Origin: Candidatus Altimarinota bacterium
Lineage (GTDB): Bacteria; Patescibacteriota; Gracilibacteria; BD1-5; UBA6164
DNA: 64,000 nucleotides
Direction: 5' to 3'
Assembly (NCBI GenBank): GCA_943356435.1
Contig: CALREY010000003.1
Span: 1-64,000, forward strand
The translations under genes were made by a program, and so were the position numbers. Below the pieces are notes generated by a model. It saw only the letters and a list, made by a program, of their open reading frames with translations. It was not told where the DNA came from and did not search any database. Shown here in pieces: positions 20,639 through 31,316 of this stretch. Each line of letters opens with the position of its first letter. Position 1 is the first letter of the stretch.

Positions 20639-20737
20639 ATATCTCTCCTGTAATCAGGTAGGAATTAGCACCTTGCGTATTTGCAGGTTGCTGGAATGTT
20701 TGGTGCGAGCCTATTCTCTAACATTCTCTCTGGATAT
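20639..20737 (-). promoter_or_regulatory. SAM-I (S-box) riboswitch aptamer
   Basis: Reading the minus strand, P1 is closed by ATATC and GATAT. P2 is formed by GAATGTT and AACATTC and carries the AGAGAAT internal region. The conserved joining AGCAACC leads into P3 (CCTGC / GCAAGG). The core GGTGCTAATTCC follows, and P4 is CCTGATTACAGG. These are the hallmarks of the S-box class, which binds S-adenosylmethionine and, with the following terminator, usually switches genes off when SAM is plentiful. A covariance-model search (Rfam SAM) would be decisive. The downstream gene is the unknown 117-aa ORF ending at 20162. Confidence 0.88.
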
Positions 20738-20853
20738 TTCGGTTTATGTAGGATTAGTATATTTAGTATAAATAATAAGTCAAATCATACGTATCAATTT
20801 ATATTAAATATGATACATATAATGATATATGTATCATATGTGAAACATATTGT

Positions 20854-20910
20854 GTAAACATTTTTATGATTTAGTTTACATATTATATTAATGTGTAAAC
20901 TACGGTTTAC
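20854..20910. promoter_or_regulatory. Operator-like array of GTAAAC/GTTTAC half-sites
   Basis: GTAAAC at 20854, GTTTAC at 20874, GTAAAC at 20895 and GTTTAC at 20905. The same four half-sites with identical spacing (20, 21 and 10 bp) occur at 22554-22610 upstream of the fic gene. Here the array lies upstream, on the minus strand, of the SAM riboswitch. Confidence 0.7.
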
Positions 20911-20942
20911 GTGTTAATATTTTGTTTTTATTAGTATTTGTA

Positions 20943-21080
20943 TCTCTTACTTTTGTGACCAAAAGTAACAAAAGACTTAGGGGGGAGAAGCTCCAGCTGT
21001 TAATATCATGTGATTTTAATATGTATTCACCTCGGTTCTCCCCCCTAAAACCCCCAAGTGTTTCTAAGGGGATTTTAGGA
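20943..21080. repeat. 138-bp repeat, copy A
   Basis: The sequence begins TCTCTTACTTTTGTGACCAA and includes the palindrome TTACTTTTG TGAC CAAAAGTAA. It also holds a long stem TTAGGGGGGAGAA...TTCTCCCCCCTAA around a 45-nt loop. Copy B at 22727-22863 is nearly identical and in the same orientation, and the fic gene lies between them. Confidence 0.85.
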
Positions 21081-21149
21081 TTTTGTTTTTTGTTTTTTGT
21101 TTTAATGTTATATATAAAATCATACTTTTGAGGTTTTTGGCTCCTCCGC

Positions 21150-21347
21150 CTAGAAGTGTTCATTTGTATCGTGTTTGCTATTAATACAAGAAATTTTTGC
21201 TTTTTCTATTACTCATGCAAATTTTCTCCACTCAATGTATCACAACACTTTCATCAAATCTCTTGCACTCCAAAAATCAAATCAAGTTTCATCTTCCAGT
21301 TTTATAACTTCAAAAGATTTCTATACTATTTTAGTAATATCTTCCAT
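21150..21347 (-). pseudogene. dinD (DNA-damage-inducible protein D) N-terminal remnant
   Basis: With TGA as Gly, the minus strand encodes FEVIKLEDETGFDFWSARDL, then MKVLGYIEWRKFAGVIEKAK and a CINS...NEHF end. This closely follows the DinD/BRO-N-like pattern (SFESI, WSARDL, LGY..W..F, EKA..AC, DHF). A TAG stop interrupts the frame 9 codons after the ATG at 21347, and the coding similarity stops at a TAG at 21150, right where GC-rich repeat sequence begins. The rest of the gene is absent. It is a relic, probably broken by the repeat insertion. Confidence 0.75.
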
Positions 21348-21419
21348 AACTTATACATTATATTTTAATTACATATATTATAAAATTATAAATAAATTAA
21401 GTAGATATATCTTAGTCTT

Positions 21420-22490
21420 TTATGTTAATAAATTTACAAAATCTTTAATATAAATAAGTTTATTTTTTCAGATTTTTATAGATGAAATTATATTGTCTTT
21501 TTCTAATATATTTATATATTTAGTAGATGATTGTCTTGATAGTCATATTTTATTAGTAAAATCAGATACAGTCATAAATGGATTTGAAAATAGAATATTT
21601 ACTAATTTATGATTATCCATATTTATTTTAGATAATTTTTGTTCTATTTCATTTATTAAATCTTTTATTTTTATTATTTTTTTACTAGTGTTTTTAGCTT
21701 GTGATATAACTCATTCAAGAAAATAGATTATAAGTTCTCAGTAATCTCATGTTTCACTAGTTTTGTTTAAAATTTTATAATATTTTTGCTTAGTTTTATT
21801 TATATACTCACTTAAAAACAAAATAGGAAAATCTAGTTTTTTAGCTAATACTAAATATAAAACATTTAAAATTCTTCAAGTTCTCCCATTTCAATCATAA
21901 AATGGATGTATTGATTCAAATTGATAATGTATTACTGGCATTTTTATAAGTGCATCAATATCATCTTCAAAATTATTTATAAATTTTTCTAGATTAGTTA
22001 ATAGTCTAATTATATTATCTTCTCAAACTGGAGGAGTATATAAGACTTCTCAAAGACTATTTGCAATAACAGTTCAAGGAATTTTCCTTATTCATGATTT
22101 ATTTGGTTCTATAATACTTTGTAATTTAACAATAAAATTAAATCATATTCATCCTTGTTTTTTTAATTTTTCAAATCATTTTATAATAGCATTGTGATAA
22201 TGAATTACTTCTTTTTCTGGTCATTTGATATTTTCAAAAGAAAGTGCATTTGATTGTAAAACCTTTAGAGTTGTAGTGTTTATGTTTTCTATAGCTGATG
22301 ATTCTACTGATTCTTTTACCAAAAGAGGTGAAATAAGTATTTCGAGATTTGGAACAAGATAAGATAATCAATTAAGTTTTGAAATCTCTTCACTAGCTTT
22401 AATTGCTAGTTTTAAAAAATCTTTTTGTTCAAAGTCAAAAGATCCTGGTAATAAAGGTAAATCATTGAAGGGGATTTTATTATTAAACAT
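21420..22490 (-). CDS. Fic family protein (AMPylase, class II with inhibitory helix)
   Basis: This is a 356-aa protein with TGA read as Gly. It contains the full Fic active site HPFYDGNGRTGR, a preceding flap region (IANSLGEVLYTPP), and the N-terminal inhibitory helix motif SSAIEN that marks class II Fic proteins. A C-terminal winged-helix segment follows (FMTVSDFTNKIGLSRQSSTK). Fic enzymes transfer AMP from ATP to target proteins, and the inhibitory glutamate keeps them in check. The conserved Gly residues of the active site are TGA or GGG codons, strong proof of the UGA-Gly code. It lies between two copies of a 138-bp repeat, with an operator-like array upstream. Confidence 0.92.
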
Positions 22491-22553
22491 AATTTAAAAT
22501 AACATATAATATATAAATAAGGTACCCATTTAGTATTAAAAGTCAAACAATAT

Positions 22554-22610
22554 GTAAACTATTTAGTAATTTAGTTTACATATAAGATAAATATGTAAAC
22601 AATTGTTTAC
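22554..22610. promoter_or_regulatory. Operator-like GTAAAC/GTTTAC array upstream of fic
   Basis: The half-sites start at 22554, 22574, 22595 and 22605, matching the spacing of the array at 20854-20910. It begins 64 nt upstream of the fic ATG, so it likely overlaps or flanks the fic promoter. Confidence 0.7.
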
Positions 22611-22678
22611 ATATTATTACTATTTTAATAGAATATATACATATTATATACAATAATAAAATAAGTCAAGTAGATAGA

Positions 22679-22712
22679 TAAAAAACCAAGTAAAAATGTT
22701 ATTACTTGGTTT
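22679..22712. terminator. Hairpin with terminator-like features
   Basis: The stem AAACCAAGTAA / TTACTTGGTTTT has a short loop between the fic upstream region and repeat copy B. Confidence 0.5.
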
Positions 22713-22726
22713 TGATTATTGTTTAT

Positions 22727-22863
22727 GTCTCTTACTTTTGTGACCAAAAGTAACAAAAGTCTTATGGGGGAGAAGCTCCAGCTGTTAATATCTTGTGATT
22801 TTAATATGTATTCACCTCGGTTCTCCCCCCTAAAACCCCCATGTGTTTCTAGGGGGATTTTGG
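22727..22863. repeat. 138-bp repeat, copy B
   Basis: Direct repeat of 20943-21080 with few differences. Short chance ORFs inside both copies look like related proteins but are a consequence of the repeat. A second hairpin with a T-run (AAAAGCAATATG / CATATTGCTTTTT) follows at about 22889-22922. The rest of 22864-23114 is AT-rich with no gene seen. Confidence 0.85.
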
Positions 22864-23114
22864 TATTTAGTTTATTTAGTAAACAAAAAAAGCAATATGT
22901 GTTTTTTGCATATTGCTTTTTAGGGACCCATTTAGTACTAGATTATTTTAATATTATTAAATTTTATTTAATAATACTCTAATTTAGCTTTATTTTAAAG
23001 CAATGTTTTAGGGACCTAATTTGTGATACTTTTAAATACTTTTACATTAATTTATCTCTAACATAATTTGAAACATTTATGTAATCACTTATACTCATAG
23101 TTTATATTAAGAAA

Positions 23115-23807
23115 TTAAATTAATTTTAAAATTTCTCACATACATTTTCAATCTCAAATACTTACACCTAGTTTTTTCATAGGTTCAGATTTATATGATA
23201 ATTTTTTTAACTTTTCTCAATTTTCTTTTGGTATTTCAGATAATGTTTTATCTATCATTTCTCTTTCTTCATCACTTAAATAAATATAAGTTATATCTTT
23301 AATTCATTTTTCATTTTCTATAGAGAAAAGTTTTTGATAATCATATACTTTTTTATCAAATGGTCCAAAATGATATCTGATGTATTGATAATTTGAAATT
23401 TGTTTGTGAAAAATTTTAGTTGCATTTATATCTACAAAATATGGAATTTTCATAAATTGCATAATGTCTGGAGTATTTTTTAATTTTGATAATAAATAGT
23501 TATATAGTTCTACTGTTTTTCTAGATATACTATCGTATAATAGGTATTCTATTTGTATATTTAAAGCGTTTGCCAACCTAAGTAATAATTCTAATCATGC
23601 ATCACCATAAGTACCACTTTCTAATTGGCTTATTTTATTTTGTGGAATATTAGATAATTTTCATAACTCTTTTTGAGTAAGTCATAAATCTTTTCTTCTA
23701 GTATAAATTTTTTCTCATAGATTTATCAATCTATTAAAGTCTAATTGTTGTTTAGTAAAATCAGGAGAATTTATTAGACTTTTTAAATCTTTAATAGAGT
23801 AGTTCAT
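23115..23807 (-). CDS. XRE-type HTH plus Panacea (DUF4065)-like antitoxin protein
   Basis: This is a 230-aa protein with TGA read as Gly. The N-terminal XRE helix-turn-helix (RRKDLGLTQKELGKLSNIPQ, then LESGTYGDAGLELLLRLA) is followed by a segment like Panacea/SocA (MKIPYFVDINATKIFHKQIS, then YQYIRYHFGPFD). Panacea-domain proteins act as antitoxins to diverse toxins, often from an adjacent gene (family knowledge). No typical small toxin gene lies directly next to it. The closest effector is fic (minus strand, about 620 nt downstream). It may instead regulate the hsdR operon end just upstream. Confidence 0.75.
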
Positions 23808-23910
23808 AGTCTTGATTATTAATAATATATTCCAAATTTGGAATAAATACTAATATATAATAATAGTAATAAATAAAAAACCAAGAAAATTTTGGTTTTC
23901 TTGATTTTTC

Positions 23911-26796
23911 TTATTTATGCTCATTATATATCATATGAAATAAATTTTCTTTTAATCTGCTTTTAATTTTCTCATTATCTACTATTTTTTTATAAAATCA
24001 TGTATTATTATTTAGTATTTCTACCATAACATCATCAAAATATCAATCAAATACAGCTAATACATTTTCTTTTGAATTGTTTTTTATTTTATTCTTTAAA
24101 TCTTCATTTTTTTGTAAATTATTCATCATTCTTCCTACAAATACTCTATCTTCATCACTAAATTCTGTTCAAAATGTATCATTTAAAGATTTTATTATTA
24201 CTGATAATTCTTCTTCTTTCATTATTATAAATCATCATCATCAAGATGACATAGATTTTAGTTCTCATTCAGTTTCAAGTACTATAGATTTTTCTCATTT
24301 ATTAACTATTTTATAACTATCAATATCTGCATCTTCTAATATTCAAAATGGTAAAGGCTCATTTATAGTTGGTAATTTTTTTAATAAAAATTTTCAAAAT
24401 ATGTATAACTTTTCTAGTGATATATCTGAAAATGGAATTAATTGAGATAAGAATCAATAAATATTTTGGTATCTTTTTAATGTTTTTTTGAAATCAACTT
24501 GTATATCTTTTTCTTTCTTTTTAAAAGTAAATACTACTCAATTTAATATATTATGAAGATTTGCTTGATTTGCTTTATTATTTATCTGTTTAATATATTC
24601 TTCTACTTCTCATAAATCAAATATTAAAAAATTAAATAATTTTTCATATAACTCATATAGTTTATTATAATCTGTTCATTCATGAAGATATGTTTCTTCA
24701 TAAAATGGATTAAATGATTTTTTTATTATTTCTGGATCATTAGCAAAATCTAATACTAGTGTATCGTTTTTTCATTTGCATATTCTATTTGCTCTACTTA
24801 ATGTTTGTACAGCTGTAATTCCATTAAGTATTTTATCTATATACATTGTATGAATAAGTGGTTGATCAAAACCTGTTTGAAACTTATTTGCTACTATTAA
24901 AATTTTATATTCGTCATTTTCAAATGTTTTAGCAATATCTTTTACTTCCGCTCAATTAAGCATATTTTCTGTATATTCTACATCATCATGTTTAACTTTT
25001 CCTGAAAAAGCTACAAGTGTTTTTATATTTAATCATTCTGATTTGAGATAGTTATCAAATGCTTTTTTATATAATAATGCATGTAGTCTAGAACGAGTAA
25101 CTACCATTGCTTTTGCTTTTCATTCAATTTTGTGAATAGTAGATGAATTAAAATGATTTACAATTATTTCTGTTTTTCTTGCAATAGTATTTGGATGTTT
25201 TTCTACAAAATTTCTAAGCAATAATTTAGCTTTTTTTTCATCGTATTTTGGGTCTGATTCTACTTTTTTATATAGTGCAAAATATGTATCATAATTTAAA
25301 AAATTCTTTAATACATCCAATATAAAGCCTTCATCTATAGCTTGTTTCATACTATATAAATGATAAGGTTTATGTTCTCATTCACTATTTTTTGTACCAA
25401 ATAATTCTAATGTTTTATTTTTTGGTGTAGCTGTGAAAGCAAAAAAACTAGCATTAGTAAGGTTTTTTGATTTAGCCATTTCTTCAAGTAATTTTCTATC
25501 ATCTTCATTTTCATCAGCTATATCAAGTTTTTCTGCATCTTCTAATGAGTTTGTAGCTAATACTTGTTTCATCTTTTTAGCATTGTTTCAAGTCTGACTT
25601 GAATGAGCTTCATCTATAATTATAGCATATTTTCTATCTTCAAAATCCTTCATCTCTTCCATAATAAATGGAAATTTTTGTATTGTTGTTACTATTATAT
25701 TAGATCATGACTGAAGAGCTTCTTTTAATTGTTTCGAATTTTTATCAATTTTTTCTACTACTCATTTTACTTTTTCAATAGCTTGTACTTGATCTTGTAA
25801 TTGTTTATCTATTACTTTTCTATCTGATACAACTATAACTATATCAAATAATCTTTCATCATTTTTATCAAATTTTCCTAGTAATCAATGAGCTAGCCAT
25901 GCAATAGTTTTTGTTTTACCACTTCAAGCACTATGTTGGATTAAATAGTTATTACCTAAATCCACTTCATTTAGAATATTATTAACACAATCTAGTTGAT
26001 GAAATCTAGGAAATATATTTATTTGCGTTTTATTTTTTTCATCTACTTCTAGGTATATAAAATTTGATATTAATTTTGATAATTTATTTTTTTGCAATAC
26101 ATCTTTATATAAATAACTTGTTTTGAAATCTCATTCTACTTCTGGGTTTTCAAATCATTTATTAAATGGTAAAAATCTAGTTTTTTCACCTGCTAGTTTT
26201 GCTGACATGAATATTTTTTCATCACTCATAGCAAAATGAACTATACATCTATTAAATAATAATTCCCTAGGATCTCTATCATTTTTATATTGATTTATAG
26301 CGTTTTCAACTCATTGAGAAAATGTATCTTTTAGCTCAATTGTTATGATAGGTAGTCAATTTATAAATAAAACTAAATCTATCCTATTTCACATAGCTTT
26401 TTTCTCATATTCCAATTCTTCTATTACAGAAAATATATTTGATTCATACAATTCAAATAGTTCAGGATTTTTTGAGTTATTTGGTTTAGAAAAAAATAAT
26501 TTAAAATGACATCAACTATCTTTGAACCCATTCTTTAGGATTTCAATTGTTCATTTTGTTTCTATTTGGCTATTTAACCTATTTATAAATTTCAAGTCTG
26601 CATCCTTTCAATAAAGTCATACATACCTATTCCATAGTTTGCTTTGACTTGATTTTATAAACTCTAAAACTATTTCAATATCCAAACAAACATCTTTATT
26701 AAATAAAGATGTTTTTCTAATTTTGTATCAAGTATTTCCAAAATGTTCTAATATTTGTTTTTGAAAGTCTTTTTCAGTTGTGTTTGTATTATTCAT
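23911..26796 (-). CDS. hsdR: Type I restriction enzyme R subunit (HsdR)
   Basis: This is a 961-aa protein with TGA read as Gly. The N-terminal PD-(D/E)xK nuclease appears as [20 protein letters not shown] (Asp, then E-x-K). SF2 translocase motifs follow: [18 protein letters not shown] (Walker A), [14 protein letters not shown] (DEAH) and [17 protein letters not shown], then the helicase C half with [16 protein letters not shown] and [14 protein letters not shown]. HsdR translocates and cuts unmodified DNA in complex with HsdM and HsdS. Its ATG overlaps the stop of the HigA-ImmA gene by one base (TAATG), so translation of the two is probably coupled. Confidence 0.93.
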
Positions 26797-27914
26797 TAAT
26801 AATTAATTAGTTTTAAAGGTGTTCTTAATTTTGAAATTTCTCATCAAAATATATCATGGTCAAATCACAATCTTCAAGCAACAATATTAGATCAAACTCA
26901 GTTTTTATTTGAAAATTCTACCAATTTATCTATTGTTATATTTCAACTATTTAAAAAGTCTCTATAATCTTTCTCATTTATAAAATAATTACTTGCCCAT
27001 TTATTAGCTTCTTGTTCTTTATTTTCTTCATTATCATTAATATTAATTAAGATATCATCTTTTTTATGTAGATGTAATTGAACATGTGCTAATTCATGAA
27101 ATAATGCAAACCAAAAAGTATCATTTCTTTTACCTCTATCACTTACTTGTACAAATGGAATTCATTTATATCTTCTTGTAATTCAAAATACAGGTACATT
27201 TGTAAATCATTCTACAAATGAGAAATATATTCCTACATTTAATAATAGTTCTTGTATTTTAGATATATTTATAAATTCATTATTAGTCATAGATTTTAAC
27301 TCTGGTAAAACTTCTTTTAATCTATCTTTAGAATATTCTCATATAGATAAATCTTCAATCTTTTTTTCTCATGCTCTTAGCCAACAAGCTAGATTATATT
27401 TATTTAGTTTTAATGATTCAGTTTTTTTGAAATTTAATCACATTTTATTGATATTAAATATTTCTAAAATATTTTTCAATGATGAGAGTCAAAAGAAAGA
27501 ATATAGATTATTTAAAATTATTTCTTGATTTTTTTCATTATAAACAAGTTTAGGAAAAAATCATAATAATTCTAAATTTTTATATCAGTCTTTTATTTCA
27601 GATAATATTGATTTTTCTTCTTCTATTCTATCACTCATCAATGCTTTTTCTTCAATCCTAGCTAAGTCTTCATCATATGCCTTTTGTAAATTATTCCAAA
27701 AATCAGATGATATTCAAAATACTTTTTTTAATTTTAATGCTGTATCTGGGGTAATACTTGCTTTTGCTTTTATAATATTACTAATATGCTTTTCACTTAT
27801 ATCAGTCCTAAGACTTAAATCTTTTTGAGTCATATCTTCTGACTCTAATATATCCTTTAAACTCATTCATGGATGAATTAATATTTCAGGATAAAAACTT
27901 CTTTTGTATACCAT
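26796..27914 (-). CDS. HigA-type antitoxin with ImmA/IrrE metallopeptidase domain
   Basis: This is a 372-aa protein with TGA read as Gly. The N-terminal HigA-like helix-turn-helix (PGMSLKDILESEDMTQKDLS, LRTDISEKHISNIIKAKASI) is joined to a C-terminal ImmA/IrrE peptidase with the zinc motif HELAH (FWFALFHELAHVQLHLH). The closely linked upstream gene encodes a HigB-like toxin, giving a complete HigBA pair. ImmA/IrrE proteases cleave repressors in response to DNA damage or stress. The stop overlaps the hsdR start codon, which links the antitoxin-protease to the restriction subunit. Confidence 0.88.
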
Positions 27915-27954
27915 AACCTTTTTTATAATAATTTTTAATATCTATATATAATTT

Positions 27955-28302
27955 TTAATGAGTTTTATCAGTAACTTCTAATATTTTAATTTTAGTAACT
28001 AATTCAAATTTTTCATCATTTAAATAATCATTACATACAGTTTCCTTAGGAACAGTTTCAAAAATAATTCTAAATACATTTTTCCTTCAGTCTATGTCTA
28101 TAGATAATTGATATTTTCTATTTCAAGTTAAGGGGTGCAATTTCAAAGCCTTATTTCGCTTTATATCCGACAATGTAGGAGCTTGTTCTAATTCTCTTAC
28201 TCTTTGGATTAATTTTGTATTCATGTGAACATCTTTTTTTTTGAAAAAAGATCATGTTTCACATTTTTTTCTCAAAGTTTCAGATTTAAAAACAAGTTCC
28301 AT
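27955..28302 (-). CDS. HigB/RelE-like toxin
   Basis: This is a 115-aa protein with TGA read as Gly. The RelE-superfamily pattern is visible: a helix with KLIQRVRELEQAPTLSDI, then LKLHPLTGNRKYQLSIDI and NVFRIIFE. It lies 40 nt upstream of the HigA-ImmA gene. HigB toxins cleave mRNA on ribosomes. One in-frame CGA (codon 49, 28156-28158) is among the very few CGA/CGG codons in the UGA-Gly genes, and its decoding (Arg or Trp) is uncertain. Confidence 0.8.
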
Positions 28303-28453
28303 TCATAATATTTAAATTATAAAATAATATATTCAATAGTAAATAGTAAAATAATTTGCATTTTTTCAATTTTCTGTTAATATTATATTGATCAAATGAT
28401 CACGTATCGATTGCTTAGGGGTTCATGAAAATGAATCCCTTTTGCTATATTTA

Positions 28454-29191
28454 CTAATCTTTGTCTATTTCTCTATTCCAACAAATAAAGTTTTTTATTT
28501 TTTTTAAATCATATACTATAGCATGAGAATCATTTAATTCTTTTGAAATTTTTCAAGCAGTTGAAAATATAAAAATCTTATTTGAATTTACATTTAATTG
28601 TTCAATAATATCATAAAAATCACTGTCTCAACTAAGTAAAATAAAATTTTCTATATTTCAATTTCTCATATCTTCATGCATTTGTATTCATATTTCAACA
28701 TCAAAATTACACTTCCTATCTTCTATATATTTTAATCATTGTTTGTTTAATTCTAAAAGTTTTTCATTCAAGTATTCTATAGTAGATACTTTTAACTCGA
28801 TTAGTAGTGACTTTCTTATAAAATGATCTAATATCGCAGTACTACTTGGATCTATACTTGTAGTATCTATCGATTTTTTCATTATTTTTACAGGTTTTGT
28901 AATAACATCATATCAATAACTAGTTACATCTTTTATTAATGCTTCTGATTTTTCGTTTCACTCTAATGTTCAGTAGAAAAAATAAATTTTATCAACGTTT
29001 TTGAAGCTCCTAAAAAATTGGTAAAATCTCTTTAAATCTATATTAAAGTGTAATCTATCATTCCAGGATAATATATTTGCATAGTCTATATAAATATTTG
29101 TCTTTTTATCAAATATTTTTTCAAGTTCCACAATCCTTTTTGGATATTTATCAGCAAGTTCTTGAATTTTTTTTGTTTTGGCTTGAAACAT
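28454..29191 (-). CDS. NYN (PIN-like) domain nuclease, LabA/DUF88 type (paralogue 1)
   Basis: This is a 245-aa protein with TGA read as Gly. NYN motifs with the acidic residues appear in order: NIYIDYANILSW, NFDVEIGIQMHEDMR and NFILLSGDSDFYDIIEQL. NYN proteins are Mg2+-dependent RNases related to PIN toxins. It lies within the type I restriction gene run, between HigB and DUF4145. A second NYN gene is at 37664-38170. Confidence 0.85.
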
Positions 29192-29289
29192 TGTAAAAAA
29201 ATAAAGAGTAAAGTACTTTTTATATACTTTACTCTTTTTAAAAACAATTGCAAATTTATTTTGTTATTTTATTAACCAGTATGGTTAAT

Positions 29290-29961
29290 TTATTTTATAT
29301 CTCTTTTTTCAATTGCATCTTTTGCTCATTCTGGTAGTCAATCATATAGAAAATCTATCTCTTTAGGTTCAGTAATCATTTTTTCTGCAATTAAATTTAT
29401 TAAGTGAAATAACTTTAAAACAATTTCAGAATTTTCTTCAAGATTTATTTCTCATGGATGGACTGCATTGTTTCACGTAATTCTTAAAATATCTAATGAT
29501 TTTTGTATTTGTGATGATAATCATATAGTAACAAGAAATCAAATATCATCATTAATATTTTTTCATTTTCATCATAATTGAATACAAAGTTTTTGTAATG
29601 CTAATCTCAATAATGCTGCTGATGCTCTTACAGAATCTTGAAACACATTTGCAGCCTCCATATAAATTTCTTTAATATCATCTTCTAAATCATCATTTGG
29701 TAATGGAACTATTATTTTTTTAGGATAAATAATATTTCACTTATACCAAAACATTATATTATAACAATGGCTACACTTAGAAACAAACCAATCAATTCAA
29801 AATTCTTCTGAAAATAACATATTATGTCTTAGAAATGTTCATGAATAAACTGACCTATCTGTTGAAATATGAGACCATTGTTGTTTAGAATATACATTAC
29901 AATGAGGACAATGAAACTCCGTTTTTCAATATTCTGGAGGAAAATATTTTTCTTTGGACAT
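29290..29961 (-). CDS. DUF4145 protein with zinc-ribbon-like N-terminus
   Basis: This is a 223-aa protein with TGA read as Gly. Two cysteine pairs lie in the N-terminal half (FHCPHCN, SKCSHCYN), followed by the helical DUF4145 segment (VRASAALLRLALQKLC, GFLVTIGLSSQIQKSLDILR, GNNAVHPGEI). DUF4145 proteins or domains are often found in type I restriction loci or fused to HsdR, and their role is not established. It is located 17 nt downstream of the hsdS stop. Confidence 0.8.
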
Positions 29962-29978
29962 AAAAAATAATTTAATAA

Positions 29979-31316
29979 CTAAACCTCAACCTTACCCGTA
30001 ACCACATTATAAATTAAACTTTTCTTATACTCTTCATAAAGCCTAATTCTCTCTTCTACTTTCTTTACATGACTATCTATTTTCTCAGTTTCTCTATCCA
30101 AAAAATCTACGATTTTTTGTTGTTCTATGTCACTTGGTAATGGAACAGGAATATTAGATAAATAATCTAAATTTAATCAATCCCTTTCTCAATCTCAAAC
30201 TAATCATCTTATATTTTTATAATTACTCTTTAACCAATAGAATATAAATTTTGAATTATATTTATTTGAAATTTCTATAGCCCCTAATGATTGATTACAT
30301 GTACTTTTAAATTCTAAATATCAAACAGTTCACTTTGTTTTTCATTGTCATGCTAATGCCATTAAAATCGATCATTTTTTTATCATTTTAGCACTTGAGC
30401 TATTAAATCATACTTTTGTAATATAAGTTGTAGGATATTTTATATATTCTTGATTTACTTCTCAAGAGGCTATCCAAGGAATAGTTCAATTTTCCCAATA
30501 TTCTTCTAATTTACTTTTATCAGGAGTTCATCATGAAAATATTTTAGAAAGAAATTTTAATCTAGTATTGCTCCACCCCTCAGGAATCTCCCCAATCCAA
30601 TCAACTCCACTATCTTTCATCTTCACATTATCATCAAGTCCTTTTGTAACAGCTTTATTTATTAAACTAACTCTTCTTTCTTTTAAAAGTCCTATTAATT
30701 TTTTATCTTTTTCTATAAGTTTTTCTATTTGCAGAGTTTTTGAATCTAGAAAAGATGAGATTTTTTGTTGTGTTTGGAGTGGTGGAAGAACAAAACTTGA
30801 ATCTTTAAAATCATATAATCATAAAGTCATTCTGGTAGTTCATGTTGCTTTACTTGATAATTGATTTAAAAAATAATTATTATTAAAAATATATCTCTTA
30901 AATTCATTATCAATAATTTCATTATTATTAAATCTTAATCTCAAAATATGATAACTGTATACAACTCATTTTAAATCTTCTGTAACTACTGCTGAATGTC
31001 ATATATCATCAGATGTTTCTGATGATGGAGTAAAATATAAATCTCATTTTTTGACATTACTACTAACATATTGACTTGGTTTTATTGTAACTTTCATAAA
31101 ATCAATATCTTTAGTTATACTTTTATTTATTGATTTATATACATCCATATAATTTAAGAGTAATATTGGTTTTTCAGTTGTGGCACTTTTTTTATCTACA
31201 CTACTTGTAGATAAATTTCATATATTTTTTATTTTCCTTACTTCCCACTCTACAGGAATCTCCCCAATCCAATCAATTCATGAGCTTTTGTATTTTGAAT
31301 ATCTTTTTAGTTTCAT
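29979..31316 (-). CDS. hsdS: Type I restriction enzyme specificity subunit (HsdS)
   Basis: This is a 445-aa protein with TGA read as Gly. It has two target-recognition halves, each introduced by the same motif (SGIDWIGEIPVEWEVRKIKN and SGVDWIGEIPEGWSNTRLKF). Each ends in the conserved spacer helix (LPPLQTQQKISSFLDSKTLQ and LPSDIEQQKIVDFLDRETEK). HsdS recognises a split DNA target and directs HsdM and HsdR to it. Its start overlaps the stop of the small nuclease-like gene upstream by 10 nt. Confidence 0.93.

Noticed and set aside
20922-22982. Similar short ORFs (both containing LTFVTKSNK) at 20922 and 22719
   Set aside because: They lie inside the two copies of the 138-bp repeat; their similarity is due to the DNA repeat, not protein selection.
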